38,611 nucleotides of DNA from Bacteroidaceae bacterium (GTDB taxonomy: Bacteria > Bacteroidota > Bacteroidia > Bacteroidales > Bacteroidaceae), in NCBI GenBank assembly GCA_017628845.1, contig JAGBYI010000025.1:1-38611 (forward strand). The letters run 5' to 3'. The notes under the pieces were generated by a model that worked only from the letters and a program-made list of their open reading frames with translations, ran no database searches and was not told the DNA's origin. Below, piece after piece: positions 27,252 through 36,309 of this stretch. Made by a program: the position numbers and the translations under genes. Numbering within the stretch: position 1 is the stretch's first letter; each line of letters starts with the position of its first letter.

Positions 27252-29966
27252 TTAGAATGACGCTTGGAAAGCGAAACGCAGACCCCAAGTCTGTGTTCCA
27301 GGACGATTATATGTCAAACGATGATAATAATCCACACTGAAGAACTTCCAGATATTGTGCAGACCTACATTCACCTCGACATATGGCAACCAACTATTCA
27401 TTACAGGTTCCCATGGCTTTTCTCCTCGACTAAGGGGAACATACTCAGCAATTCCATTTTTAGTAACCCATTCGCCTGGCATCTTATACAGGAAATCATA
27501 ACCAGGATCTGCCATCTTACTTGCAGCATCCGGATAACGCGAAGTATCATAGAACCTATTAGGATTATTCTTGTCTGTCAGATAACCCCACATCATATTG
27601 AAACCGATACATTCACGCCACTTTAACTTTTTGATAAGTGGAATACGATTAAGCAGTTTTCCGTTCAAATCCCAACGATACATCATAGTGAACGTACGGT
27701 CGTTCAGGAATTCCAAATTGCGTAGCAGAGAGAACGTATTGTCGCTTCTGACATAACTTAGGTTAGTACGGGGAATACACAACAGCTGATATGGAACAGT
27801 ATTCCACTGGAAAGCCGCACAATGGAATGCATCTATACTACCCCATGATTTAAGCCAAAAACGTTTCTTCAGCGTGAACTCGGTGTAATTGTAATTATAG
27901 TTACAGCCCAAGAAACCTTTTATACCGACGGTATGCTGTATGCCATAAATTGGAGCCTCACGGTTAGCAAGGTATCTCTTGGTCTTGGTATTCAGATACT
28001 TCACACCGGGCTGGAATTCGGCGCCTATCTGGAATTCGGTATAACATACTTTATTGGACTGAAGAACTTCATTCAACGGCACATAAGCATTGGTATTCTT
28101 CAGTACATCAGCCTGTATCTCTTCGGCCTCGTCCCACTCACGAACAGTATTGAAATACAAATCACCGGTTCCCTTATTGGTTTCACGAACAAAGGCTGCA
28201 TTAATGCGAAGTCCATTATTGAACTCCCAATCGTATTTCAGTTTGAAACGCTCATAGTATGACTGGAACCTGTTTGTAGTCCATGCGATAGCCATAAAAG
28301 CATTGTCTTTGTCGAACTGCAGGTATTTATCTGCAGGACTCTGGATGTCATTTGCGTATGACAGAGACAATGTACGGATAGGATATGCTATAACCTCCTT
28401 CTCTTTTTCATTAAAAGAGTATGTCAGTTCAAAGAAACCTTTGGGTCGACGGTCCTTGAAACCATATTTCACCCAACCCGACATAAACCAGTGCTTGTTG
28501 AAAGCACCTGTGGTCTGCGCACCTAAACGAAGATGGAAACCCTCTGCCCAATTGGAACCAAGCATGGAGAAGAAAGGTCCGATAAGAACCTTGCTGGGTT
28601 TGTTGGGATCCGTACTTGTTTCCAGATAGTTATCCAAAATCACTCGCATACCATAGATTATTGCCTTGACTGCGGGGCGGTCAACAAAACGCCGTTTCAT
28701 TTCTGCCACATTAGCCTGGGCATAACTTAATGTATCGGGACGCGATTGAACCCAGTAATTATTGTCACGGTTTTTCGCATCCTTTTCGTAACGTTCCTCA
28801 CCCATAAACTCTATTTCTGAATCAGGAATAGGATCAAAGGACCAGTCGCTGTATTGGACGTTATAGTCTACGAGAATCTTACTCAAATATGATGTCAACT
28901 TCAATTGCAACATCATCCTGTTCTTGCTGCATATCTGCTCTCCGCTTGCCAAGGATACATATTCCTGGTCAACATCCATGGCCTGAACGAAATTTATACC
29001 ACTGGCCACCGGAACTCCAAATTTGGCACGACGCACACGATAAGTACTGTCTGCCATTATATACAGATAACCACTGAATCCGAAATCCTGAGGGTTAGCA
29101 GGAGAGAACGCAACCTTAATGCATCGTTCTCCATCAAGGTCTACTGTATCACCAAGGGCATAGTGATAGAAGCGTATTGCCGAATTACCTCCAATAGGAC
29201 TGATGAAGTTGTGTTCCAGCAGAACCATTTCATCCTTATATATATCAACATCCTTAAGATTGTTCTTGAACTTTGTCTCTATGAACTCGCCTGCTGCCAA
29301 TACGTCCAAAAGACTCTCTGCATGATGTCCATGTACAATACTCTTACTCTTGTCATCACTCTTGCGATAAAGTTCGGTAGATTTTTTTTCTTCTATAGAA
29401 ATGGGAACTATAGTCTTGCCGGTTTCAGGAAAAACCTCTGCATAATTCTTCAGGAACGATTTGGTCTTAAGATTATCATTTTCCTCCAAAGTTTCTGCAG
29501 AAAACTCGTTCAAAGCAAGCATCGTTCGTGCATACTTCTCAAACGTAACATAATCGTTGGTACGCATGTCACGTGATTTCTTGGCAGCTATAACCTTCTC
29601 CATAAGCAGGACTGCAGGGTTGTTCTTACGGCTGTATTTCTTCTTCTCAGCCTTGATTACAACCTCAGACATTTCCAACGATGTTGGTTTCATCCTTACA
29701 TTTACTTGATTGTTTCGGGTGACCTCTACCTTATAGTCATTAAATCCGAAACAGTGGAAAATAAGCGTACCCTTACGGAAACGGATTCTGTATTGTCCAT
29801 CTTCTCCTACACGAACCTTTGATGCAGGATTAGATTCATACCATACAGTAGCACCTACCAATGGCATGCCGTCATCATCCGCGATAACCTTACCAGTAAG
29901 GTACTGTGCGTGCAAAGGTATAAGAACAAACAATGAAATAATGAATAGGATTTTACGCTTTATCAT
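27252..29966 (-). CDS. DUF5686 / carboxypeptidase-regulatory-like outer-membrane protein
   Basis: This 904-residue exported protein begins with a signal peptide (KRKILFIISLFVLIPLHAQ). A carboxypeptidase-regulatory-like beta-sandwich (about 20-105, GKVIADDDGMPLVGATVWYES) follows, then a long region typical of DUF5686. It ends in aromatic-rich strands closing on Phe, as outer-membrane barrels do. DUF5686 proteins have no proven function. In this operon it is the natural candidate for the outer-membrane partner of the MMPL exporter and LolA-like carrier; that role is inferred. The ATG at 29966 is used; the longer frame would overlap the FAD enzyme gene. Confidence 0.85.
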   Translation of the reverse strand: MIKRKILFIISLFVLIPLHAQYLTGKVIADDDGMPLVGATVWYESNPASKVRVGEDGQYRIRFRKGTLIFHCFGFNDYKVEVTRNNQVNVRMKPTSLEMSEVVIKAEKKKYSRKNNPAVLLMEKVIAAKKSRDMRTNDYVTFEKYARTMLALNEFSAETLEENDNLKTKSFLKNYAEVFPETGKTIVPISIEEKKSTELYRKSDDKSKSIVHGHHAESLLDVLAAGEFIETKFKNNLKDVDIYKDEMVLLEHNFISPIGGNSAIRFYHYALGDTVDLDGERCIKVAFSPANPQDFGFSGYLYIMADSTYRVRRAKFGVPVASGINFVQAMDVDQEYVSLASGEQICSKNRMMLQLKLTSYLSKILVDYNVQYSDWSFDPIPDSEIEFMGEERYEKDAKNRDNNYWVQSRPDTLSYAQANVAEMKRRFVDRPAVKAIIYGMRVILDNYLETSTDPNKPSKVLIGPFFSMLGSNWAEGFHLRLGAQTTGAFNKHWFMSGWVKYGFKDRRPKGFFELTYSFNEKEKEVIAYPIRTLSLSYANDIQSPADKYLQFDKDNAFMAIAWTTNRFQSYYERFKLKYDWEFNNGLRINAAFVRETNKGTGDLYFNTVREWDEAEEIQADVLKNTNAYVPLNEVLQSNKVCYTEFQIGAEFQPGVKYLNTKTKRYLANREAPIYGIQHTVGIKGFLGCNYNYNYTEFTLKKRFWLKSWGSIDAFHCAAFQWNTVPYQLLCIPRTNLSYVRSDNTFSLLRNLEFLNDRTFTMMYRWDLNGKLLNRIPLIKKLKWRECIGFNMMWGYLTDKNNPNRFYDTSRYPDAASKMADPGYDFLYKMPGEWVTKNGIAEYVPLSRGEKPWEPVMNSWLPYVEVNVGLHNIWKFFSVDYYHRLTYNRPGTQTWGLRFAFQASF

Positions 29967-29977
29967 ATCGTTCTTAG

Positions 29978-31399
29978 TTATTCTGGAATAATACACTTTT
30001 TGATTTCCTGACATGTATACATTGCTGTCATGGTAACTCCATGCAGACCATGCAACATAAGGCTTTGTCCTGTCATAAAAAGATTTGGTATCTGTGTCTT
30101 TGGCGAAACAATGGTCATCATCGGGTTAGTGTAATCCTTACGGAATCCGAACGCACTACCTTCAGGGGTAAGATTGTAGTCACGGTATGTAAGGGGTGTA
30201 CTGCTCCATGTATTGACAACCATAGCGCTTAGATTGGGGATAACGGTTTCTGCCAAAGTAATGCACTGGCGTTGAACCTCTAACTTCATTCTATTGTAAG
30301 AGTCTGGCCGATGGAAGAGTTTACTGTCCTCAAATTCGGCAACGGCTTCCCATTGCATTGGAGTAAGAATGTCGATATTGGTAACATCGACGCCGTCCTT
30401 AGGAATTCTTGCACTGACCATTATTCCCTTTACGACATGTTCCTTACCAACCGCCATATTCCAGCAGTCCGGTTCAGTGAAGACAAGCTTATTGTGATTG
30501 AAATAAGGCAAAGAACCTTCCCTAAGTTGCAGATGAACAGTAAACATGCCAAAAGTATTGGGTTGCATGGACATTCGTCTACGGAACATGTTCTTCATGG
30601 TTGTATTACTGGAAACCAAGGAACATGTTACTGCTGGATGTGCATTGCTGACAAAGCAATCTGCATAGTAAGATGTGCCATCACTGCATAAAGCCTGCGT
30701 AATACGTCCGTTATCTTCTTTCAGGGAAACTACCTCCTTATCTGTCAAAACCTCGCCACCATTGGCACGTATCTGTTCAATCAAACGCTGTACCAGCATG
30801 TTGCCGTCACCCTTTAGTCTCCAACTACTTTGTATAAAGGGGGTTGTGCCGTGAATAAAGGTAAACAAGGGAAGGGTTTCACGAATCAGTTCCATCTTAC
30901 ATGTAGCTGGTGCAGAAAGAACCTGTATCAGCAAGGGATCTGATATTATTGAATTCAGATATTCCCATGCATTCGTGTTCTGCATCCACAACTCGTCGGT
31001 ACACCTTAGAATTTCAGCATATGCCTCAAGTCCCTTCTCTTCATGAGGGAAATAGGATTTCATGGCCTTGATGAAATTTCCAGTACCTTGTGACCATGAA
31101 TATGCACGCCCCCCAATATGAACCTCCTCGAAACAATTTTCATCCATTCGTTCCCAAGGCAGGTTCATCAGTCCCAAACTATCAAAAGCATTGTACAGCT
31201 GACCTCCGGTTTCAAGCCCACCGACATAATGCAGACCGGTATCTAAGTGCAGATTTCCACGGCGATAGCTCTGCATACAACCACCAGGCTGATGCTGACG
31301 CTCCAGGACAAGCACCTTCTTGCCCTCCTTGCTCATCATCAAGGCAACTTCCAGACCACCAAGTCCGCTACCTATTATAATAATATCAGGTCTTGTCAT
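29978..31399 (-). CDS. Phytoene desaturase/retinol saturase-like FAD oxidoreductase
   Basis: This 473-residue flavoprotein of the CrtI/RetSat (phytoene dehydrogenase-related) family has the FAD-binding Rossmann motif at the N terminus (IIIGSGLGGLEVALMMSKEG, with the acidic end VLERQHQPGG). The C-terminal FAD motif is NLFMTGQSLMLHGLHGVTMTA. Enzymes of this family add or remove double bonds in long conjugated chains. Beside a ketosynthase, dehydratases and reductase, it may modify the polyene made by the cluster. No carotenoid genes are near. It starts only 3 bp after the MMPL gene. Confidence 0.88.
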   Translation of the reverse strand: MTRPDIIIIGSGLGGLEVALMMSKEGKKVLVLERQHQPGGCMQSYRRGNLHLDTGLHYVGGLETGGQLYNAFDSLGLMNLPWERMDENCFEEVHIGGRAYSWSQGTGNFIKAMKSYFPHEEKGLEAYAEILRCTDELWMQNTNAWEYLNSIISDPLLIQVLSAPATCKMELIRETLPLFTFIHGTTPFIQSSWRLKGDGNMLVQRLIEQIRANGGEVLTDKEVVSLKEDNGRITQALCSDGTSYYADCFVSNAHPAVTCSLVSSNTTMKNMFRRRMSMQPNTFGMFTVHLQLREGSLPYFNHNKLVFTEPDCWNMAVGKEHVVKGIMVSARIPKDGVDVTNIDILTPMQWEAVAEFEDSKLFHRPDSYNRMKLEVQRQCITLAETVIPNLSAMVVNTWSSTPLTYRDYNLTPEGSAFGFRKDYTNPMMTIVSPKTQIPNLFMTGQSLMLHGLHGVTMTAMYTCQEIKKCIIPE

Positions 31400-31402
31400 T
31401 CT

Positions 31403-33901
31403 TTACTTTGTCCTGTTCCTTTTCATCCAGTTGAAGACTGCCGGTTGGCAGACATAACTGAGAACTACTGCGCTAATCATGCCAACAAGTGTGGCAAAAC
31501 CTACACTTTTTATGGCAGGATGATTAGCAAATAACATGCTCGTCACCGTTACTATCAGTATCACTGCACTGAAAACGATAGCAGTCTTGTGGAATCGTAA
31601 CATGTCATTGGCAGCAGATTCCCTGTTTGTATCCTCAATAAGACCATTCATTACAAAGATACTGTAATCTACCCCAATACCAAAGATGAACGTGGATATG
31701 ATTATATTTATCAGGTTGAACTTCATATCAAATAAAGCCATAGCACCCAGCACTATTAACCAACTCAAAAGAATAGGTGCAAAGCCCAACATAGTATGGC
31801 GCAGGTTGAAACGGAAACTAACCAAAAGTACGAGGAAAACAAATGCCATGCTCATCCATTGAAGTACATTAAAGTCATTGTTCAACGTATCAAGTGAGTC
31901 ACGGGTATAATAAGAGGTATCCAGTATGAGCAGCTCTGGCTCCTCTGTAATAGCGTTACATATAGCCAAGAAATCGCTTCCCTCACCATAATGACGTTCT
32001 CCTCTATATTGCACATTGGTAAAACACAGGTACTTGCCGTCCCAAGTCTGTTCAATCATAGTGGAAAGATAACCTTCTGGTATAATCCCATCCTCATATA
32101 ACGGTGCAGGAGCGTATTCTGCACTTGCCATATCAAAGAATGGTTCAAAACCTTCAGGAGCAAGTCCTGCCTTAGGAGCGGTTAAAGCTATCAAAGAACG
32201 CACCTTTTCCAAACGCTCTTCTGTCCAATAATCATACCACGCATCTATCCTCTCCTGCTGCACTTGCAAGGGGATAAGTATCTGGTTAGTATGGGTATAG
32301 TGCTTAATCAGCCCCTTTTCCTTCAAAGAATCCAGTTTTGTCTCCAGTATAGAGAAGTTCTCCAGTGCCTCTTCTGCCGTATTTCCCTGTGAAGCCATGG
32401 GAACTGTATTATTACCAGTGGCTGTTTTCTGAAGATACATCTTTTCTGCATAGGCAACTTCTTCGTTGATATAGCCAAGATTGTTCATGTTGGAATCAAA
32501 CATTGTTCCCTTTACCAGATAAGCGCCTACACAGATTATGCTGACAACAGCAATAACGCCCAATAGCCATTTCTTTTCGTGAAATCTGTATGAATTGAAA
32601 GCATCTATCAGCCTGAAGGCCGTACGGTTAACCCTATTCTTCTCCATTTCCATGAGATGAGGAAGGTAAACTAAGGCAAATACAGTTGTACCTACAATAG
32701 CCAAGGCTGCAAACAGTCCGAAATCCTGCAACAGGTCGGTCTTCACAAAAAGCAGACCGATAAAGGAACCTATCGTTGTAACACATCCCAGCAACACCGG
32801 TTTCGTCTCGTCACGTAATACCTGTACTGGATCGGAAGTGTATTTATAATGCACCAGAATATGAAGGACATAACTCATGGCTACACCGAGCACAATGGCA
32901 CCAATACCAAGTGCCATCAATGAGAACTGCCCCTTAATGAAGTACATGACAGCCAATCCGAAGAATGTACCAAAGGCAACTGGAAGGAACAGCAACGGTA
33001 TGGTATTCCAGTTGCGCATACATAGGAACAAAAGTATCAGCACAAGTATTTCACTCCATGCAACTGTCCCAACAAGGTCGTCCTTTATTGTCGTTGAATT
33101 ATAATAGCCATATGCCGGTGTTCCATTGTAGCAAATGTGTATGTTCGGATACTTGTCTTTGAAAATACTTATCTGTTCGTTGATTATGTCGAACATCAAA
33201 TTTCCTTGTCCCGTATTGGTCGATGAGAACTGAGGTGAAACGAAAGCAATACAAACAGTAGAGTCAGGAACAAAGAAGTGTCTGTCTATTGTTGCTATCC
33301 CGCCAACACCATCTCCCATAAGTCCTGACATTGTACTGGCAAGAACATTACGCATACCTATAGGGTCCATCTCCAGAAGTTCGGGAAACATGGAACCAAA
33401 ATCAGTATCGAAGTCCTCAGCATTCTGTTGCATTTGTCGCAACATATGTTCCTCTGTCAGCAATGTGTCCAGAGAAGAGTATATGGATGTATCAATATAT
33501 GCAGGTATATGCTGACTCAGATAATCAATGGCATTGGGCATTACATCTTCATCCAACTGATAGAAGATATCTGAAAATACCATGTTGCTATCAAGAGCCT
33601 CATTCCGTGTTAACAGAGAGTCCACGAACTCGTCACAACACAGAATCATGTCTTTGGTGGTGGCACCATCCTTTGCTTCAAAGAAAAGGAAGGTCTTATC
33701 CTTAATTCTGAGATTGGAGAACGCCATTTTGATTGTGCCGTCTTCATTTTTAGACGAAGGCATCAACTTGTCTAAGTTCTCCTCCAAATGTATCTGTGCG
33801 GCAAACCAACCGCATACTACAAACAAAAGAACCATCGAGCACCACATCAAGGCCCGATGCTTCCTAAAATAATGATATATACTAATAAATAATCTTGTCA
33901 T
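31403..33901 (-). CDS. MMPL/RND-superfamily exporter
   Basis: This 832-residue inner-membrane transporter has the RND/MMPL layout. TM1 near residues 15-35 is followed by a large periplasmic loop to about 250, then five helices (through about 415), a short link, TM7, a second large loop (to about 665) and five last helices. The segments ALGIGAIVLGVAMSYVLH and FIFGIGVDYSIFVMNGL match the two TM4-type helices; the Asp-Tyr of the second is usual for proton-coupled MMPL proteins. In aryl-polyene clusters such an exporter is thought to move the lipid product outward. Its ATG overlaps the dehydratase stop (ATGA). Confidence 0.9.
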   Translation of the reverse strand: MTRLFISIYHYFRKHRALMWCSMVLLFVVCGWFAAQIHLEENLDKLMPSSKNEDGTIKMAFSNLRIKDKTFLFFEAKDGATTKDMILCCDEFVDSLLTRNEALDSNMVFSDIFYQLDEDVMPNAIDYLSQHIPAYIDTSIYSSLDTLLTEEHMLRQMQQNAEDFDTDFGSMFPELLEMDPIGMRNVLASTMSGLMGDGVGGIATIDRHFFVPDSTVCIAFVSPQFSSTNTGQGNLMFDIINEQISIFKDKYPNIHICYNGTPAYGYYNSTTIKDDLVGTVAWSEILVLILLFLCMRNWNTIPLLFLPVAFGTFFGLAVMYFIKGQFSLMALGIGAIVLGVAMSYVLHILVHYKYTSDPVQVLRDETKPVLLGCVTTIGSFIGLLFVKTDLLQDFGLFAALAIVGTTVFALVYLPHLMEMEKNRVNRTAFRLIDAFNSYRFHEKKWLLGVIAVVSIICVGAYLVKGTMFDSNMNNLGYINEEVAYAEKMYLQKTATGNNTVPMASQGNTAEEALENFSILETKLDSLKEKGLIKHYTHTNQILIPLQVQQERIDAWYDYWTEERLEKVRSLIALTAPKAGLAPEGFEPFFDMASAEYAPAPLYEDGIIPEGYLSTMIEQTWDGKYLCFTNVQYRGERHYGEGSDFLAICNAITEEPELLILDTSYYTRDSLDTLNNDFNVLQWMSMAFVFLVLLVSFRFNLRHTMLGFAPILLSWLIVLGAMALFDMKFNLINIIISTFIFGIGVDYSIFVMNGLIEDTNRESAANDMLRFHKTAIVFSAVILIVTVTSMLFANHPAIKSVGFATLVGMISAVVLSYVCQPAVFNWMKRNRTK

Positions 33902-34269
33902 GCCTTATCCAATTGTCCTTTCAGAATCATATATGTCTGCTTTTCGTCTGAAATAGTTGCCTGAACTCCATATCCATTAGCTGCGGGAGATAATACTATC
34001 TGCACATCTACTTCTGGGCATACCGTAGGAGTTGCCAGGGCGGTAAGACGGCACTGGCGGATGGCAGAATACCTCAACTGTTCGCCCGCAAGTAAAATGG
34101 CACATTCCTTTATTGTTTCTATATTGCAAACACCAGGACAAACCGGATCTCCGGGAAAGTGACCGTTATAGACGGTACACTCCGGTAGTATGGCCAAATG
34201 GAACTTTGCAGAAAGCCCTTCTGCACGTTCTTCGGACAATACCTGATAAAATTTATTTTCTAATAGCAT
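33898..34269 (-). CDS. FabZ-like 3-hydroxyacyl-ACP dehydratase (hotdog fold)
   Basis: This 123-residue hotdog protein has the FabZ/FabA active-site pattern N-G-H-F-P-G-D-P-V-C-P-G-V followed by an acidic residue. His37 and Glu51 are the expected catalytic pair. It would remove water from 3-hydroxyacyl-ACP to give the trans double bond. The ATG at 34269 is chosen; the open frame extends 14 codons but lacks conservation. It overlaps the MMPL gene by 4 bp (ATGA), a sign of translational coupling. This is the canonical one of two dehydratases in the cluster. Confidence 0.88.
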   Translation of the reverse strand: MLLENKFYQVLSEERAEGLSAKFHLAILPECTVYNGHFPGDPVCPGVCNIETIKECAILLAGEQLRYSAIRQCRLTALATPTVCPEVDVQIVLSPAANGYGVQATISDEKQTYMILKGQLDKA

Positions 34270-34294
34270 TAATATATATATAATGTATACGTTA

Positions 34295-34729
34295 TCAGTC
34301 TTCACGGACAAAGATTTTCATCTGTGTCTCTGCTATGGTCTCCTGTCCGGCAAGTGTGGTGCCTGTAATGATGGTCACTCCACCTACTGTGGCGCCCATA
34401 CAGATTGTGGTATCAAGTACATCCCCCAACCTAGGACGGCGATTTAGGCGAAAGTTCTTCACTTCCCCAATATACCCTACCGGAGGTTCTGTCGCTCCAT
34501 CCGCAACAGCGCGATAACCAGCAAAAGCAGATGCGCTCTGGGCAATGTGCTCTATCACGCCAGGTTCAGCCATCATGCCATCCTCTTCAAGAAAGAAATT
34601 ATCCTCCCTAACAACAAGACGGCATGTGCACTCGTCACCCACAACCTCCAGCAGCTCGTCCACCATCATGATGGGCGAGCGCTGTGGTATGAGTTCTTCA
34701 ATCTTACTGATGGCTCTCGATGTAGTCAT
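34295..34729 (-). CDS. ApeP-like hotdog dehydratase without the HFPG motif
   Basis: This 144-residue hotdog protein has the opening typical of acyl dehydratases of polyene/flexirubin clusters (ELIPQRSPIMMVDELLEV) and the helix EPGVIEHIAQSASAFAGY. Where FabZ has G-H-F-P-x-x-P this protein reads EEDGMMAEPG, so the usual catalytic His is missing; Glu60 and His61 lie on the central helix. It may act as a non-classical dehydratase or as a partner of the FabZ-like protein. The ATG at 34729 gives a 26-bp overlap with the ACP gene in another frame. Confidence 0.83.
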   Translation of the reverse strand: MTTSRAISKIEELIPQRSPIMMVDELLEVVGDECTCRLVVREDNFFLEEDGMMAEPGVIEHIAQSASAFAGYRAVADGATEPPVGYIGEVKNFRLNRRPRLGDVLDTTICMGATVGGVTIITGTTLAGQETIAETQMKIFVRED

Positions 34730-34943
34730 ACAGGTCATTGAAAGTTTTAACACTGGGCAGGTCAGACACGGGGATCTTAACCTTGAAAGTGTACTGTACA
34801 ACAGCCACCAGGTCAACCAGACTGAGGCTGTCCAACTGCAAAGTGTCGTAGATAACTGCATCGGGGGTGATAACCTCCTGCTCAACCTCAAACTCCTCAG
34901 AGAGGGTGGTTGCTACTTTCTCAATGATTTCTTCTCTTGTCAT
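34704..34943 (-). CDS. Acyl carrier protein
   Basis: This 79-residue acidic ACP has the phosphopantetheine attachment site in L-Q-L-D-S-L-S (Ser39). It carries the growing acyl chain as a thioester. The length and four-helix pattern are normal. The ATG at 34943 is preferred over a TTG two codons earlier. It sits between the ketosynthase gene (65 bp upstream) and the dehydratase gene (overlapping its end), so it belongs to the cluster rather than to primary fatty-acid synthesis. Confidence 0.9.
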   Translation of the reverse strand: MTREEIIEKVATTLSEEFEVEQEVITPDAVIYDTLQLDSLSLVDLVAVVQYTFKVKIPVSDLPSVKTFNDLYDYIESHQ

Positions 34944-35008
34944 AATCAATTAAAATTGGTTATAAAGTTAATAAATATTGGGGTATCTTGTTATTGGTGT
35001 AAAGACTT

Positions 35009-36229
35009 TTAGAGGTTCTTTACAATCAGGGTGCTGTTTGTGCCACCGAAACCGAAACTATTGCTCAGGAACATATCGAAGTGCTTCTCTGTAGTTTCCG
35101 GAATAACATTCACGCATGCTGTTTCCTCGTCCGGCTCTTCAAAGTTAATGTTGCCGGCGATAAATCCGTTCTTCATCATCAACATGCTATATACACACTC
35201 TGCGGCACCGGCAGCCCACATCTCGTGTCCTGTCTGCGATTTTGTAGAAGTAACAGGGATGGCATAGTCTCCGAATATCTGCTTGATGGCCATGGCTTCA
35301 CGACCGTCACCGGCATGTGTGCTGGTAGCGTGAGCGTTAAGGTATCCGATTTCGGTGGGATTTATGCCGCCATTGCGCAAGGCCAGTTCTAGAGAACGTG
35401 CCGGACCTGCAACATTAGGGGTGGAGATATGGTCTCCGTTTCCGCTGAAGCCCCATCCTACTATCTCAGCCAAAATAGGAGCACCACGTTTCACTGCATG
35501 CTCATAACTCTCCAGAATAATGGTTGCTGCACCACCGCCAGGAACCAGACCGTCACGGTTCTTGTCGAAGGGACGACAAGCCTTGGCAGGTTCATCCTCA
35601 CGGGTAGAGAACGCCTGAATGCCATCGAAACTTGCAACACAATACATGTTGGCTTCCTGTGCACCACCTGTAATGATACAGTCAGAAAGTCCATTCTTGA
35701 TAAGAAGGTATGCATTGCCTATAGCCAATGAAGAACTGGCACATGCTGCACTGCTTGTTAGATTGATGCCACGAAGGCGGAAGAGGCATGCCAGATTCAT
35801 GGTCACAGTACTGTTCATGCTCTGGAAAATGGCACCGCTGCCACAGGCACTGGTCTCCTTGAACTCGCGGAAACGGTCCAGAGCAACCATTGTAGCCTCT
35901 GCTACACTGTCATTTCCATAGATAATGCCTACCTCATGAGAATCAATATAGTCCTGATCCAGACGAGCATGCTCCAAGGCATCCTTTGTTGCCATATATG
36001 CGTACTGGGCCTCCTCTGGCATAAACTGGCGCATTGTACGGCTTACCAGTTTCTTGAGATCGGGTGTGGGCACATCAGCACAAAGTCCGCTACGAAATCC
36101 CATGTCCTTTCTTTCCTGAGAAAAGATAATACCACTTTTTCCATCGTACAGGCTCTGGCGCACTTCGTCCAGGGTCTGACCCAAGCAGGACCAGATTCCC
36201 ATACCTGTAATAACAACTCTGTTGCTCAT
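35009..36229 (-). CDS. Beta-ketoacyl-ACP synthase (KAS I/II type)
   Basis: This 406-residue condensing enzyme joins a malonyl unit to an acyl-ACP. The thiolase-fold triad is complete: Cys163 in TSSAACASSSLAIG, His300 in NAHATSTHAGD and His335 in KSQTGHEMWAAGA, plus the ending SNSFGFGGTNSTLIV. It is thus a catalytic ketosynthase, not a chain-length factor. It is the first of the ten packed genes of the cluster. In aryl-polyene systems a catalytic ketosynthase usually pairs with an inactive partner; none is present here. A GNAT gene ends 80 bp upstream, without a recognised promoter between. Confidence 0.92.
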   Translation of the reverse strand: MSNRVVITGMGIWSCLGQTLDEVRQSLYDGKSGIIFSQERKDMGFRSGLCADVPTPDLKKLVSRTMRQFMPEEAQYAYMATKDALEHARLDQDYIDSHEVGIIYGNDSVAEATMVALDRFREFKETSACGSGAIFQSMNSTVTMNLACLFRLRGINLTSSAACASSSLAIGNAYLLIKNGLSDCIITGGAQEANMYCVASFDGIQAFSTREDEPAKACRPFDKNRDGLVPGGGAATIILESYEHAVKRGAPILAEIVGWGFSGNGDHISTPNVAGPARSLELALRNGGINPTEIGYLNAHATSTHAGDGREAMAIKQIFGDYAIPVTSTKSQTGHEMWAAGAAECVYSMLMMKNGFIAGNINFEEPDEETACVNVIPETTEKHFDMFLSNSFGFGGTNSTLIVKNL

Positions 36230-36309
36230 AATAATATTATTTGATTTTTCTTTTAGTCTTTATTTCGTTTTATCTTTAGCACTAATACTTTTACATGAAC
36301 CACCTATGC

